Part shown: positions 32,542 to 41,858 of the stretch, one piece after another | Layout: each line of letters starts with the position of its first letter | How positions within the stretch are numbered: position 1 is the first letter of the stretch | NCBI GenBank assembly: GCA_020634015.1 | Contig: JACKCN010000006.1 | Span: forward strand, 62,001-126,000 | Direction: 5' to 3' | From: Candidatus Delongbacteria bacterium | GTDB lineage: Bacteria; CAIWAD01 | DNA length: 64,000 nucleotides | Translations under genes and position numbers: made by a program | Notes under the pieces: generated by a model | Database searches by the model: none | Told to the model about the DNA's origin: nothing | The model's input: the letters and a program-made list of their open reading frames with translations, nothing else

Positions 32542-33858
32542 ATGCGCATCGGCATTCGACGCGAAGACAAGAGCCGCTGGGAGCGCCGGGCGCCCCTCAG
32601 CCCGGATGTCGTGGCCGAACTCAGTTCACTCAGTGGAGCCCGCTTCGTGGTGCAACCCTCGGCCATCCGGATCTACTCCGATGGCGAGTACCAGGCGGCG
32701 GGTGCCGAGCTCAGCGAGAACCTGCGAGACTGCGACATCCTCTTCGCGGTCAAGGAAATCCCCCTTGAAATGATCTATCAGGGCAAGGTGCTGCTCTTCT
32801 TCTCCCATACCATCAAGGGCCAGTCCTACAACATGGGCCTGCTGCGCCGGATGGTCGAGCAGGGTGTGACACTCATTGACTACGAGCGCATCGTGGACGA
32901 CAAGGATCGTCGTCTGGTGTTCTTCGGGCGCCATGCGGGCTACGCGGGCATGCTCGATGCCCTGGCCGCGCTGGGCGAACGCCTGGACATGGAAGGTCAT
33001 GACGGCCCGCTGGACGAGATCCGCAACGCCTGGCAGTACGACAGCCTGGATGCCGCCCGTCACGAGTTGCGCGGCATCGGCAAGCGCATCCGCGAGCAGG
33101 GGCTGGGGCGCGAACTGGGGCCCGTGGTGATCGGGTTCACCGGCTTCGGCAACGTGTCACAGGGGGCGCAATCGCTGCTCTCCGAACTGCCCGTGGAAAA
33201 ACTGGACCCCGAGGCGCTGCCCGGCCTGGTCGACAGTGGCTGGAGCGACCGAGTGCTGTACTCGGTGGAACTGCACCAGAAGCACATGTTCCGGCGGTGC
33301 GACGGCCAGGCCTGGATCGAAGAGCGCTACTGGAGCAATCCCGAGGAATACGAGAGCAACATGGACCGGATCCTGCCCCACCTGCAGCTGCTGGTCAACG
33401 GCATCCTCTGGAATGCGAAGTACCCGCGTCTTGTCAGCCGCGACCTGTTGGCCCGGCAATGGCAGGAATCCGCGGGCGTGCAGCGCCCGCGTGTGATCGC
33501 CGACATTTCCATTGACATCGAGGGCAGCATCGAGTGCAGCGTGAAAGCCACCCACTCCGACGAGCCCTGTTACACCTACCACCCCGAAACCCGCACCGTG
33601 CGCGACGGCATCCACCGCACGGGCGTGGTGATCATGGCGGTGGACAACCTGCCCTGCGAACTGCCGCGTGACAGTTCCGAAACCTTCAGCGCGGCGCTGG
33701 CCCCGCTGGTTCCCTACCTCACCCGGGCCGATTTCTCGCGCCCCTTCGAGGAACTGGATCTGCCCGCACCCCTGCGCCGGGCCGTGATCCTGCACCACGG
33801 ACGATTCACTCCCGACTATCACTACATGTCCCGCTTCATCAACGGAGCCGGGGCCTGA
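32542..33858 (+). CDS. Lysine-ketoglutarate reductase (AASS N-terminal type)
   Basis: A 438-residue protein matching the lysine-ketoglutarate reductase half of eukaryotic AASS/LKR-SDH. MRIGIRREDKSRWERRAPLSP and LLFFSHTIKGQSYN are the N-terminal AlaDH/PNT-like signatures, RLVFFGRHAGYAGMLDAL follows, and the C-terminal half has a Rossmann fold (VVIGFTGFGNVSQGAQSLL, about 194-212). It condenses lysine with 2-oxoglutarate to saccharopine. The gene for the second half follows as a separate cistron 50 bases later. GGGAG precedes the ATG. Confidence 0.88.
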   Translation: MRIGIRREDKSRWERRAPLSPDVVAELSSLSGARFVVQPSAIRIYSDGEYQAAGAELSENLRDCDILFAVKEIPLEMIYQGKVLLFFSHTIKGQSYNMGLLRRMVEQGVTLIDYERIVDDKDRRLVFFGRHAGYAGMLDALAALGERLDMEGHDGPLDEIRNAWQYDSLDAARHELRGIGKRIREQGLGRELGPVVIGFTGFGNVSQGAQSLLSELPVEKLDPEALPGLVDSGWSDRVLYSVELHQKHMFRRCDGQAWIEERYWSNPEEYESNMDRILPHLQLLVNGILWNAKYPRLVSRDLLARQWQESAGVQRPRVIADISIDIEGSIECSVKATHSDEPCYTYHPETRTVRDGIHRTGVVIMAVDNLPCELPRDSSETFSAALAPLVPYLTRADFSRPFEELDLPAPLRRAVILHHGRFTPDYHYMSRFINGAGA

Positions 33859-33908
33859 CGCGGCACGCCCGCTGGCGTGTGTGACATTTTCCATCCGGGA
33901 ATCCTGTC

Positions 33909-35246
33909 ATGAAGCACATACTTGTCCTGGGGGCGGGGATGAGTTCTCCCTGCCTGATTCATCATCTGCTGGAGGAGGGGGCCCGCAAGGGCTGGACGGT
34001 CACGGTGGCCGACCTGGATCAGCGGGCCGCCGAGAAACGCGTGGGCGGGCATGCCGCCGGGCGTGCGCTGGCCTTTGATGTGCGCGATCTGCCCGGCAGG
34101 CGCCGGATGATCGAGCAGGCCGATGTGGTGGTGAACCTGCTCACCCCGATGTTCCAACCCGAACTGGCCGCCGAATGCGTGGAAACCGGCACCCATTTCG
34201 TTTCCGCATCCTATTCCAGTCCCGAGGTGCGTGCCCTGGACCGGGAAGCCCGCGACAAGGGGCTGCTGGTGCTCACCGAATGCGGACTGGACCCGGGCAT
34301 CGATCACATGAGCGCCATGCAGATGATCCGCCGCATCCAGGGTGAAGGCGGTGTGATCCGCAGTTTCTGGAGCTATGGCTCGGGCGTGCCCGCCCCCGAG
34401 ACCCCCGCCAACCCGCTGAAGTACGTGATCACCTGGAACCCGCGCAACGTGGTGCTGGCGGGCCAGAAGGGGGCCCAGTATCTGGAAAAGGGCCGCCAGA
34501 AGATCGTGCCCGGCCTGCGCATGTTCGAGAACACCTGGCCCGTGGACGTGCCCGGCGTGGGCGGCATGGAAGCCTATCCCAATCGCGATTCGCTGCTCTA
34601 CCCCGAGCTGCTGGGGCTGAAGGACCTGCACACCATGGTGCGCGCCACACTGCGTCACAAGGGCTTTGCGGCCGTGTGGCACCAGATCGTGCGCCTGGGG
34701 CTGAACTCGGAACATGTCAGCATTCCGGGGCTGTCGGGGCTGACCTTCGCCGAGGTCACCCGGATGTTCCTGCCGCGCAGCATGGACGGCTGCGAGCTGG
34801 AGCAGGGCGTGGCCAACCTGCTGGGCATCAGCCCCACCGGAGTGCAGATGGACACGCTGCGCTGGCTGGGTCTGTTTTCCGATGAGCTCATTGGCGGCAC
34901 GGGCGAGTCCCCGGCGGACATGATGGTCGGACTGCTGCAGCGCAAGCTGGCCCTGGAAGGCCAGACCCGCGACATGGTGATCCTGCAGCACGAGATGGAT
35001 GTGGAACAGGATGGCCGCACGCATACCGAGCGTGCCACGCTGGTTGTCAAGGGAGATCCGGGCGGATTCACGGCCATGTCACGCACGGTGGGGCTGCCGG
35101 CCGCGCTCAGTGTCTGCCTGCTGCTCGATGGCAAGCTTGAAGAGCGCGGCGCGCTGCTGCCCATCACCGCGGCGATCTACGACCCGGTCATGGCTGCACT
35201 GGCCGAGCAGGGCATCGTGTTCCAACACGATCGCCTGGGTGCCTGA
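33909..35246 (+). CDS. Saccharopine dehydrogenase (glutamate-forming)
   Basis: A 445-residue NAD-dependent enzyme that splits saccharopine to glutamate and aminoadipate semialdehyde, completing the pathway begun by the preceding gene. The N-terminal Rossmann motif LVLGAGMSSPCLIHHL (5-20) is clear, followed by FDVRDLP, VVVNLLTPMFQP, and CGLDPGIDHMSAMQ, all family-typical. Both genes together replace the single bifunctional protein of eukaryotes. The aminoadipate-semialdehyde dehydrogenase needed next is not in the window. Confidence 0.9.
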   Translation: MKHILVLGAGMSSPCLIHHLLEEGARKGWTVTVADLDQRAAEKRVGGHAAGRALAFDVRDLPGRRRMIEQADVVVNLLTPMFQPELAAECVETGTHFVSASYSSPEVRALDREARDKGLLVLTECGLDPGIDHMSAMQMIRRIQGEGGVIRSFWSYGSGVPAPETPANPLKYVITWNPRNVVLAGQKGAQYLEKGRQKIVPGLRMFENTWPVDVPGVGGMEAYPNRDSLLYPELLGLKDLHTMVRATLRHKGFAAVWHQIVRLGLNSEHVSIPGLSGLTFAEVTRMFLPRSMDGCELEQGVANLLGISPTGVQMDTLRWLGLFSDELIGGTGESPADMMVGLLQRKLALEGQTRDMVILQHEMDVEQDGRTHTERATLVVKGDPGGFTAMSRTVGLPAALSVCLLLDGKLEERGALLPITAAIYDPVMAALAEQGIVFQHDRLGA

Positions 35247-35318
35247 ACGAATACACTGTCATGCGGAATCTGGAAGCGGGCGGTCACACCGCCCGTTTCC
35301 TGTCGGAAAGGATCTGGA

Positions 35319-35681
35319 ATGGATGGCAAGGCACTGCGGACCTTCTGTCTGAACCTGCCGGGCACCAGCGAAGACCTGCCCTTCGGGGAGGATGTGCTGG
35401 CCTTTCGTGTTCTGGGCAAGATCTATGCGCTGCTGTTTCTGGGAGGAAGTACCCTGCGGGTCAACCTGAAATGCGACCCCCACTGGGCCATCCAGTTGCG
35501 CGCGGAGCACACGGGCATCACGCCGGGTTACCACATGAACAAGCGCCTCTGGAACACCGTGATCCAGGACGGCAGCGTCGACGACCGCCTGCTGGAGCGC
35601 CTGATCGAGCACAGCCGTGAGTGTGTGCTGGCTGGCTGCAGCAAATCCCAGCGGGACGGCCTGCTGGGCAAGAGTGTCTGA
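35319..35681 (+). CDS. MmcQ/YjbR family protein
   Basis: A 120-residue protein of the YjbR fold: CLNLPGTSEDLPFGEDVLAFRVLGKIYALLFL at the start, then LKCDPHWAIQLRAEHTGITPGYHMNKRLWNTV and a C-terminal helical pair. YjbR-like proteins resemble tubulin-tail or DNA-contact folds, but the role is not known. AAAGG precedes the ATG. Its stop codon lies one base from the convergent ferredoxin-NADP reductase stop, so there is no room for a terminator. Confidence 0.82.
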   Translation: MDGKALRTFCLNLPGTSEDLPFGEDVLAFRVLGKIYALLFLGGSTLRVNLKCDPHWAIQLRAEHTGITPGYHMNKRLWNTVIQDGSVDDRLLERLIEHSRECVLAGCSKSQRDGLLGKSV

Positions 35682-35682
35682 G

Positions 35683-36471
35683 CTACCAATAGCGCTCGTA
35701 GTGCAGGCGCCCGGGACTGGCCTTGCGGTGCACACCGAAGCCGTCCTCTTCCAGGCGCGCCGAGAGTTCCATGATCATGGCGGGATTGCCGCAGAGCATC
35801 ACCCGATGGGTTTCGGGCCGGAGTGGCTGCCCGGTGAGCTGCTCGAAACGAGCGCTCTCCATCAGTGAGGTCACCCGCCCGCGCAGGCCCGTCCAGTCGC
35901 TGTCCAGATTCTCGCGCGAGAGAATCGGCAGGTAGATGAAATCAGGGTTGCGTGAGGCCAGGGCCAGCAGTTCGGCCTCGTAGCCCAGCTCTTCACGCGT
36001 GCGCACACCGTGCAGCAGCACGACCTTGCGGATCATCTGCCGGCCCTCGTACTCGCGCACCATCGAGATGAAGGGCCCCAGCCCGGTACCCGTGGCCACC
36101 ATCACGATGGTGTCACCCGTACAATCCAGGCCTTCGAGACTGAAGTGCCCACGACCGCGATTCTCCAGCATCAGCCGGTCGCCTTGCTTCAGCTCCCAGA
36201 GCATGGGCGTGAGACGCCCGCCATTGACCAGCACCACGAAGAATTCCACATGGGTGGCGCCCGTGGGAGCGCTGGCGATGGAATAGGCCCGTTTGAGCGC
36301 GCGCGGCTCGCGCTGCTCGGAGAGGGCTGCAGCGGCATCCTCGGGATCGGGCAGCCCGGCCATCATGAACTGGCCGGGCAGAAAGGGAACCAGCGGGTCG
36401 TCCGGGCGCACATGCAGGATGCCCAGGCCGGGGGCCAGGGTCTGGTGTCTGATCAGGGTGGCGTTCAGCAA
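35683..36471 (-). CDS. fpr: Ferredoxin/flavodoxin--NADP+ reductase
   Basis: A 262-residue FAD flavoprotein that moves electrons between NADPH and ferredoxin. RAYSIASAP (FAD-binding RxYS) is near residue 60, GTGLGPFISM near 132 is the NADP pyrophosphate site, and the C-terminus ends HYERYW, an aromatic residue stacked on flavin in bacterial FPR enzymes. It may supply reduced ferredoxin for radical-SAM or other iron-sulfur reactions such as HydG. It is convergent with the YjbR-like gene and close to the Nfu-type gene (43 bases). Confidence 0.88.
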   Translation of the reverse strand: MLNATLIRHQTLAPGLGILHVRPDDPLVPFLPGQFMMAGLPDPEDAAAALSEQREPRALKRAYSIASAPTGATHVEFFVVLVNGGRLTPMLWELKQGDRLMLENRGRGHFSLEGLDCTGDTIVMVATGTGLGPFISMVREYEGRQMIRKVVLLHGVRTREELGYEAELLALASRNPDFIYLPILSRENLDSDWTGLRGRVTSLMESARFEQLTGQPLRPETHRVMLCGNPAMIMELSARLEEDGFGVHRKASPGRLHYERYW

Positions 36472-36514
36472 GGGAGCTCCTGGAAGAGATGAGGCGTGGT
36501 GAGCCTGGCTGCCT

Positions 36515-37060
36515 TCAGACCGGCACGACCTGGATATCGTCGCGGTACTCGCTGCGCAGCATCCGTTCGATGGCCATCAGGGTGCCGCTGGTCGCGCTTG
36601 GACAGGAGCCGCAGGCTCCTTCATAGTGCACCTTGAGCACGGCCCCTTCCAGCCCCAGCACCTGCAGGTCGCCGCCATCGCCCTGAAGAGCGGGCCGCAC
36701 GTAAAGGTCCAGAATCTCCTCGATCTTCTGCAGTTCAGGGGATTCCTGCGGGGTGTTGGGATCCTCGGGCAGAGTGAATCCGGCATCGTGGGCGGGAAGC
36801 AGCTCGCGCACGATGCGGTCCACGTCGCGGATGACCGTGCTCCAGTCGACGCGACTTTCCTTGGTCACGGTCAGGGCGTTCTCGAAGAAGTGCAGCTGGG
36901 CCACGCCATCCACGGCCAGCAGGGCCGTGGCCAGCGGGACATCGACACATTGCTCGGGCTTGTAGAAGGTGGCTTTGCCCTCACGCTTGAAGGACTGTGC
37001 CGAGAGGAATCTCAGGGCATTGGGATTGGGGGTCGGCTGGTATTGCAGGCTCAGTTCCAT
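36515..37060 (-). CDS. Nfu/NifU-type iron-sulfur scaffold protein
   Basis: A 181-residue protein with an N-terminal NFU1-type domain (about 1-90, starting LSLQYQPTPNPNALRFLS) and a C-terminal NifU-like domain (about 110-181) with the cluster-binding C150-GS-C153. It delivers [4Fe-4S] clusters to client enzymes such as aconitase or radical-SAM proteins. It lies 43 bases upstream of, and in line with, the ferredoxin reductase gene, so the two may form an operon. The start codon at 37060 follows GGAGA and is divergent from pepN. Confidence 0.9.
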   Translation of the reverse strand: MELSLQYQPTPNPNALRFLSAQSFKREGKATFYKPEQCVDVPLATALLAVDGVAQLHFFENALTVTKESRVDWSTVIRDVDRIVRELLPAHDAGFTLPEDPNTPQESPELQKIEEILDLYVRPALQGDGGDLQVLGLEGAVLKVHYEGACGSCPSATSGTLMAIERMLRSEYRDDIQVVPV

Positions 37061-37201
37061 GGGATCTCCTGGGTTGAGGGCGGCGGGCCGGCTGTGCGGA
37101 TCGGCGGTCGCGCTGCGCGAAAGTGACTAATACCGGGGGAAAGCTCCAGTCCTTGCTTTCCTACCTTGCACGCCGCCCCAAGTTCCAACCACGAGGTCTC
37201 C

Positions 37202-39841
37202 ATGGCAACCAGCGTGACCACCCTGAAACGCGACGACTACCGCCCCTTTCCCTGGCAGATTTCCCATGTGCGGCTCGAATTCGAGCTGGACCCCGTCTGT
37301 ACCCGCGTCCAGAATCAGCTGGAACTGTCTTCGCCGACCGGAGGCGACCTTGTGCTGGACGGCCGCGCGCTCGAACTGGAAGGAATCTGGCTGGATGACC
37401 AGCCCCTGCCCGCCGGGCGCTGGACGCACGAGCCCGAGCACGATCGGCTGACCCTGCATGGGCTGCCGCCACGCTGCACCGTGCGCATCGTGAGCAGCTG
37501 TCGGCCCGAGGCCAACACCGCCCTGGAAGGGCTCTACTGGTCCGGCGGCAAGCTGGTGACCCAGTGCGAGGCCCATGGCTATCGCTGCATCACCTTCCAC
37601 CCCGATCGCCCGGATGTGCTCAGCCGCTATACCGTGACTCTGCGTGCCAGTCGTGAGCGCTTTCCGGTGCTGCTGAGCAATGGCGATCCGGTCTCGGCGC
37701 GCGAGCTGCCCGAGGGGAGGCACGAGGCCGTCTGGCAGGACCCGCATCCCAAACCCTGTTATCTCTTCGCGCTGGTGGCCGGTGCTCTCGAGTACCAGGA
37801 AGACCACTTCACCACGGCCAGTGGCCGTGATGTCTGCCTGCGTGTATACGTGGAAGAGCACAACCTGGGCAAGTGTCAACACGCCCTTGAGAGCCTGAAA
37901 CTCTCGATGGCCTGGGACGAGAAGGCCTGGGGGCGCGAGTACGATCTTGCGCGCTTCAACATCGTGGCCGTGGCCGACTTCAACGCCGGGGCCATGGAGA
38001 ACAAGGGGTTGAACATCTTCAACGCCAGCGCCGTGCTGGCCAGCCCGGATACCACCATCGACGATCGTTTTCTCTACATCGAGCGGGTGGTGGCGCACGA
38101 GTACTTCCACAACTGGAGCGGCAACCGGGTGACCCTGCGGGACTGGTTCGAGCTGACACTCAAGGAAGGTCTCACCATTTTCCGCGACCAGGAATTCACG
38201 GCCGACACCCATTCCCGCCCGATGAAGCGCATCGACGATGTGCAGACCCTGCGCGAGCGCCAGTTCCCCGAGGACGCCGGCCCGCTGGCGCACCCGATCC
38301 GCCCCTCGGCAGTTGCCGACATCGACAATTTCTACACGGTCACCATCTACGAAAAGGGCGCGGAAGTGCTGCGCATGCTGCACACCCTGGTCGGGCCGGA
38401 GGCCTGGCGGGCCAGCATGGATGAGTACTTCAGGCGCTTCGACGGTCGGGCGATCAGCTGTGACGACTGCCTGGACGTGATCCAGGACGTGTCGGGACGA
38501 TCGCTGGAGCAGTTTCGCCGCTGGTACGATCGCGCCGGGACGCCCCGCGTCTCATGCCGCCGCGAGTGGAATGGCGACACGGGGGAGCTGACGCTGATCT
38601 TCAGCCAGAGCATGGCCGCACACCAGGGGGGCACGAGCCTGCCGCCCCTGCTGATTCCCGTGCGGCTGGGCGTGTTGTCCCCCGAGGGCGAGGAACTTCC
38701 GCTCCCGGTCAGCGGCGATGGCGTCCAGCAACCCGACCTGGTCGAGCTGGATCGTGACGACCTGCGTGTGATCCTCAAGAGCCTGCCCCGGGGCACGGCC
38801 GCTCCGGTGCCCAGTCTGCTGCGCCAGTACAGCGCACCCGTGCTGCTCGAGGACGACCTCAAGGATTCCGAGCGCCTGCTGCTGATGGCACACGACAGTG
38901 ATCCCTTCAATCGCTGGGATGCGGGGCAGCGCCTGGCCAGCGACTGGATCCTGGGAGTGGAGCAGGCCCTGCGCGAGCAGCGCCCGGTGCCGGCCAACCC
39001 GGAGTATTCGCGCGCCCTGGGCAAGGTGCTCGCCGATGGGCGGCTGGACCCGATGATGAAATCGGCCTTTCTGACCCTGCCCGGATTCGAAGCCCTGGCC
39101 CGCCATTGTCGGCCTCTGGATCCTCTGACGCTGTTCGATGCGCGGCGCCACGTGATCCGCGAGCTGGCCTCGGATCTGCGCGGACAGCTGCTCGAGCTGT
39201 ATCACTCCCTGGCCAGCGACGCAGCCTGGCGCTTCGATTTCGCCGAGCACGGCCGTCGCACGCTGCGCAATGCCTGCCTGGGCTGGCTGAGCCGTCTGGA
39301 TGAGGAAGAGATCCTGCAGCTGGCGCGTGACCAGTACTGGAGCGCCGGCAACATGAGCGACCGTCAGGCCGCCCTGGCCCTGATCGCCGAGCAGACGGGC
39401 GACTGGGTTGACGAGATCACCACGGACTTCCATCAGCGCTTCCGCGGACACGCCGAAGTGGTGGATTCCTGGTTGGGGATCCTGGCCCGCAGCTCCGCTC
39501 CCGGCGGGCTCGAACGCGTCCAGCGCCTGCAGACGCACGAGGCCTGGCAACCGGCCAATCCCAACAGGGTGCGCGCTCTTGTGGGGGCGTTCGCCAGCAA
39601 TGTGAGCCAGTTTCATGGGGCGGGCGAAGCGGCCAGCCGCTGGTACGCCGAGCAGACCGTGGCCATCTCCGCGATCAATGCCTATGTGGGGGCCGGGCTG
39701 GCCCGCAGTCTGGGCAACTGGCGGCGATACCAGCCGGACCGCGCGGCCATGCTGCGTGCCAGCCTGGAATGGATACGTGCCAGCGAGGGCTTGCCGGCCA
39801 AGGTCGCCGAGGTGTGCGACCTGGCCCTCAAGGACGCCTGA
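37202..39841 (+). CDS. pepN: Aminopeptidase N (M1 family)
   Basis: An 879-residue zinc metalloaminopeptidase that removes N-terminal residues from peptides. GAMENKGLNIFN (about 262) is the substrate-binding motif and HEYFHNWSGNRV (about 299) with the following E of WFELTLKEGLT is the zinc site. Length and layout match E. coli PepN. An ATG at 37202 follows GAGGTCTCC. The gene stands alone, divergent from the nfu-like gene, and ends in a clear terminator. Confidence 0.96.
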   Translation: MATSVTTLKRDDYRPFPWQISHVRLEFELDPVCTRVQNQLELSSPTGGDLVLDGRALELEGIWLDDQPLPAGRWTHEPEHDRLTLHGLPPRCTVRIVSSCRPEANTALEGLYWSGGKLVTQCEAHGYRCITFHPDRPDVLSRYTVTLRASRERFPVLLSNGDPVSARELPEGRHEAVWQDPHPKPCYLFALVAGALEYQEDHFTTASGRDVCLRVYVEEHNLGKCQHALESLKLSMAWDEKAWGREYDLARFNIVAVADFNAGAMENKGLNIFNASAVLASPDTTIDDRFLYIERVVAHEYFHNWSGNRVTLRDWFELTLKEGLTIFRDQEFTADTHSRPMKRIDDVQTLRERQFPEDAGPLAHPIRPSAVADIDNFYTVTIYEKGAEVLRMLHTLVGPEAWRASMDEYFRRFDGRAISCDDCLDVIQDVSGRSLEQFRRWYDRAGTPRVSCRREWNGDTGELTLIFSQSMAAHQGGTSLPPLLIPVRLGVLSPEGEELPLPVSGDGVQQPDLVELDRDDLRVILKSLPRGTAAPVPSLLRQYSAPVLLEDDLKDSERLLLMAHDSDPFNRWDAGQRLASDWILGVEQALREQRPVPANPEYSRALGKVLADGRLDPMMKSAFLTLPGFEALARHCRPLDPLTLFDARRHVIRELASDLRGQLLELYHSLASDAAWRFDFAEHGRRTLRNACLGWLSRLDEEEILQLARDQYWSAGNMSDRQAALALIAEQTGDWVDEITTDFHQRFRGHAEVVDSWLGILARSSAPGGLERVQRLQTHEAWQPANPNRVRALVGAFASNVSQFHGAGEAASRWYAEQTVAISAINAYVGAGLARSLGNWRRYQPDRAAMLRASLEWIRASEGLPAKVAEVCDLALKDA

Positions 39842-39869
39842 GTCCAGCTTGGATCACATCCGCTGACCG

Positions 39870-39904
39870 ACCCCGATGCGCCAGATGTGTCGGGGTTTTT
39901 CTTT
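39870..39904 (+). terminator. Rho-independent terminator of pepN
   Basis: A stem ACCCCGA / TCGGGGT across a 13-base loop is followed by TTTTTCTTT, 29 bases after the pepN stop. Confidence 0.85.
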
Positions 39905-40159
39905 GGGCAAAATTTGTCCTCGAACAGGAATTGAACAGCACGGTGAATGATCCTGAACAGAATTCCGACCACCCCGGGTTCCATCTCCGATCGCGAAGAG
40001 TCGTTTTGCACAGCAAGTCAATGTGAATGTGGCAGATAGCTGTGTGCCAAATTTTGCAAGGTTGTGGTACGGTTGTTGCTTTTGGCTTGCCATTCGCGGT
40101 TTGTGCCCTCAAACCCACTGACAGCATCAGGCTTCATCCAAGGAAAGAAGGAGATCTCT

Positions 40160-41146
40160 ATGGCTCTCATCCGGAAAACTGTTCTCGTGAGTGCAGTCAT
40201 CGCCACGGCTTTTGCCAGCCGGCCCGCTGCGGCGATCACATTCACGGGGGACGCCCTCGCCGACTTCAGCGGACCTGGAGTGGCGGTTTTCACCGACCCT
40301 GTCGGTGACGTGGGCATGCCCTTCAATGCGCCGGCCATGACCATCAGCGGTTGGGACTACCAGGCGGTGGCCTTCCTGCTGGACGAAAACACCGACATGC
40401 TGCACGTGGGCATCGACTTCCACGGTATCGGCGGCGATGTGGACGGCAATGGCGTCGATGGTGTCTCGGCGTCCTGGCTGCTGACCAACAACGGCCACGA
40501 CTACGCGGGCATGGATCACGGCGAATCCGTGGTGGTGGCCTTCGACTTCGACCAGAATGGGTCCTTCGACCTGCTGGCCGGCGTCAATGGTTTCAACACC
40601 CTCTACAACGTGGCCCTGCACAATGGCATTCCCAGCCTGCCCTATGGCTTCGGAGCCTCCATGCCGGGCTTCGACGGCGGTCATTTCTGGGATCCCGTGA
40701 ACACCCCGGGTGACTACGAGCTGAGCATCGCCAACTTCAGCATGCTGGACATGCCCGTGGGCGACGAACTCTGCTTTGATGTGATGGTGTTCGCCGGTTC
40801 CATCGACGACGACGGTGTGGGCGAGGATTTCGACAGTTTCGAGATCTGCCTCAGCTCGCGCAGTGGCGCCACCGAGGAACTGCCCGTGAGCTTTGCCGTG
40901 GGCAACTACCCCAATCCCTTCAACCCCACCACGACCATTGCCTTCAGCCTGCCCGCCACGGAGATGACCGAACTGGCCGTCTTCAATCTGGCCGGTCACA
41001 AGGTGGCGACCCTGGTGGACGGAATCCTGGCCGCCGGATCCCACGATGTGGTCTTCGATGCCTCGGGCCTGGCTTCCGGTCTGTATGTCTACACCCTGCG
41101 CAGCGGCAATCTGGTCCAGTCGGGCCGGATGATGCTGACCAAGTAA
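40160..41146 (+). CDS. Secreted protein with C-terminal sorting (FlgD/Por-type) domain
   Basis: A 328-residue exported protein. A signal peptide (MALIRKTVLVSAVIATAFASRPAAA) is followed by a beta-rich region of unknown function containing DVDGNGVDG and other acidic loops likely to bind calcium. The C-terminal 80 residues, beginning VGNYPNPFNPTTTIAFSLP, form a FlgD-like Ig/type A sorting domain that often directs surface or secreted proteins in FCB bacteria. AAGGAGATCTCT precedes the ATG at 40160. A terminator follows. Substrate or partner is unknown. The 255 bases between the pepN terminator and this gene hold only a possible TTGCAA -35 at 40057, with no clear -10. Confidence 0.82.
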   Translation: MALIRKTVLVSAVIATAFASRPAAAITFTGDALADFSGPGVAVFTDPVGDVGMPFNAPAMTISGWDYQAVAFLLDENTDMLHVGIDFHGIGGDVDGNGVDGVSASWLLTNNGHDYAGMDHGESVVVAFDFDQNGSFDLLAGVNGFNTLYNVALHNGIPSLPYGFGASMPGFDGGHFWDPVNTPGDYELSIANFSMLDMPVGDELCFDVMVFAGSIDDDGVGEDFDSFEICLSSRSGATEELPVSFAVGNYPNPFNPTTTIAFSLPATEMTELAVFNLAGHKVATLVDGILAAGSHDVVFDASGLASGLYVYTLRSGNLVQSGRMMLTK

Positions 41147-41167
41147 GGGCGACCGCCAGCCTCTTTC

Positions 41168-41199
41168 GGAACGGCCCGGATGTCCGGGCCGTTCCTTTT
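41168..41199 (+). terminator. Rho-independent terminator of the sorting-domain gene
   Basis: A perfect 13-bp stem (GGAACGGCCCGGA / TCCGGGCCGTTCC) with a 2-base loop and a TTTTC tail starts 22 bases after the stop codon. Confidence 0.88.
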
Positions 41200-41411
41200 C
41201 CATTTCTGGCGGCGCGCTTTGCCGTTGGATTGGCTTCCCGCTTTTGTCAGACTGCTCCCGTCATTCGTTCCCCGTTCCGCCAGACATTCCCCGACCGGAA
41301 CGCAGCCTTGCCCGGGTGCCCTCCGGCCAGCCAGCGCAGCCATGGCACGCATGTGCCCCCAGGATCCGCCAGGAACTGCCGGCGTGATGCGCGGGGCAGG
41401 AAGGACACAGA

Positions 41412-41822
41412 ATGATGCTCACCCAGAACCGATTCCGCTTGATGCGCGTCTGGACGACCCGGCTGATTCTGGCCCTGGGTCTGTTGCTGGGGTGCGACGA
41501 GGAGACGTTTCCCATTGACGAATTCCAGCACGCCGCGATCTACGAGGTGGAGTACCGCATCCAGGCCGAAGGAGGTGCCAGCGGCGCGTTGTATACGAGT
41601 TTTCTTGCGGATGATCTGCGGCTGGAATCCGCGGGCCGGATCCGGCCGCCCTGGAGCGAGCATGCCTGGGTGCCCAGTGGACGCGAGGCACGCTTGCGGG
41701 GCTGGGGGCTGAGTGCCAGCAGGAGCGTGCTGCTGGAGATTCTGGTGTACGATACGGTGCAGGCCCGGGTGCGTCTGAGCCCCGGGGGTGACCTCAAGGA
41801 AGTGCGTTTCCGTCTGCCCTGA
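41412..41822 (+). CDS. Putative lipoprotein, unknown function
   Basis: A 136-residue protein with an N-terminal hydrophobic stretch ending in LGLLLGC, a lipobox that would lipidate the Cys near residue 29. The mature part is mostly beta strands (YEVEYRIQAEGG, SVLLEILVYDTVQARVRL) and matches no family I know. AGGAAGGAC precedes the ATG at 41412; a second ATG follows at 41415. It stands alone. Confidence 0.6.
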   Translation: MMLTQNRFRLMRVWTTRLILALGLLLGCDEETFPIDEFQHAAIYEVEYRIQAEGGASGALYTSFLADDLRLESAGRIRPPWSEHAWVPSGREARLRGWGLSASRSVLLEILVYDTVQARVRLSPGGDLKEVRFRLP

Positions 41823-41858
41823 CCGGGCACGCGTGATACTCCGGTCGTGAGGATTGGC

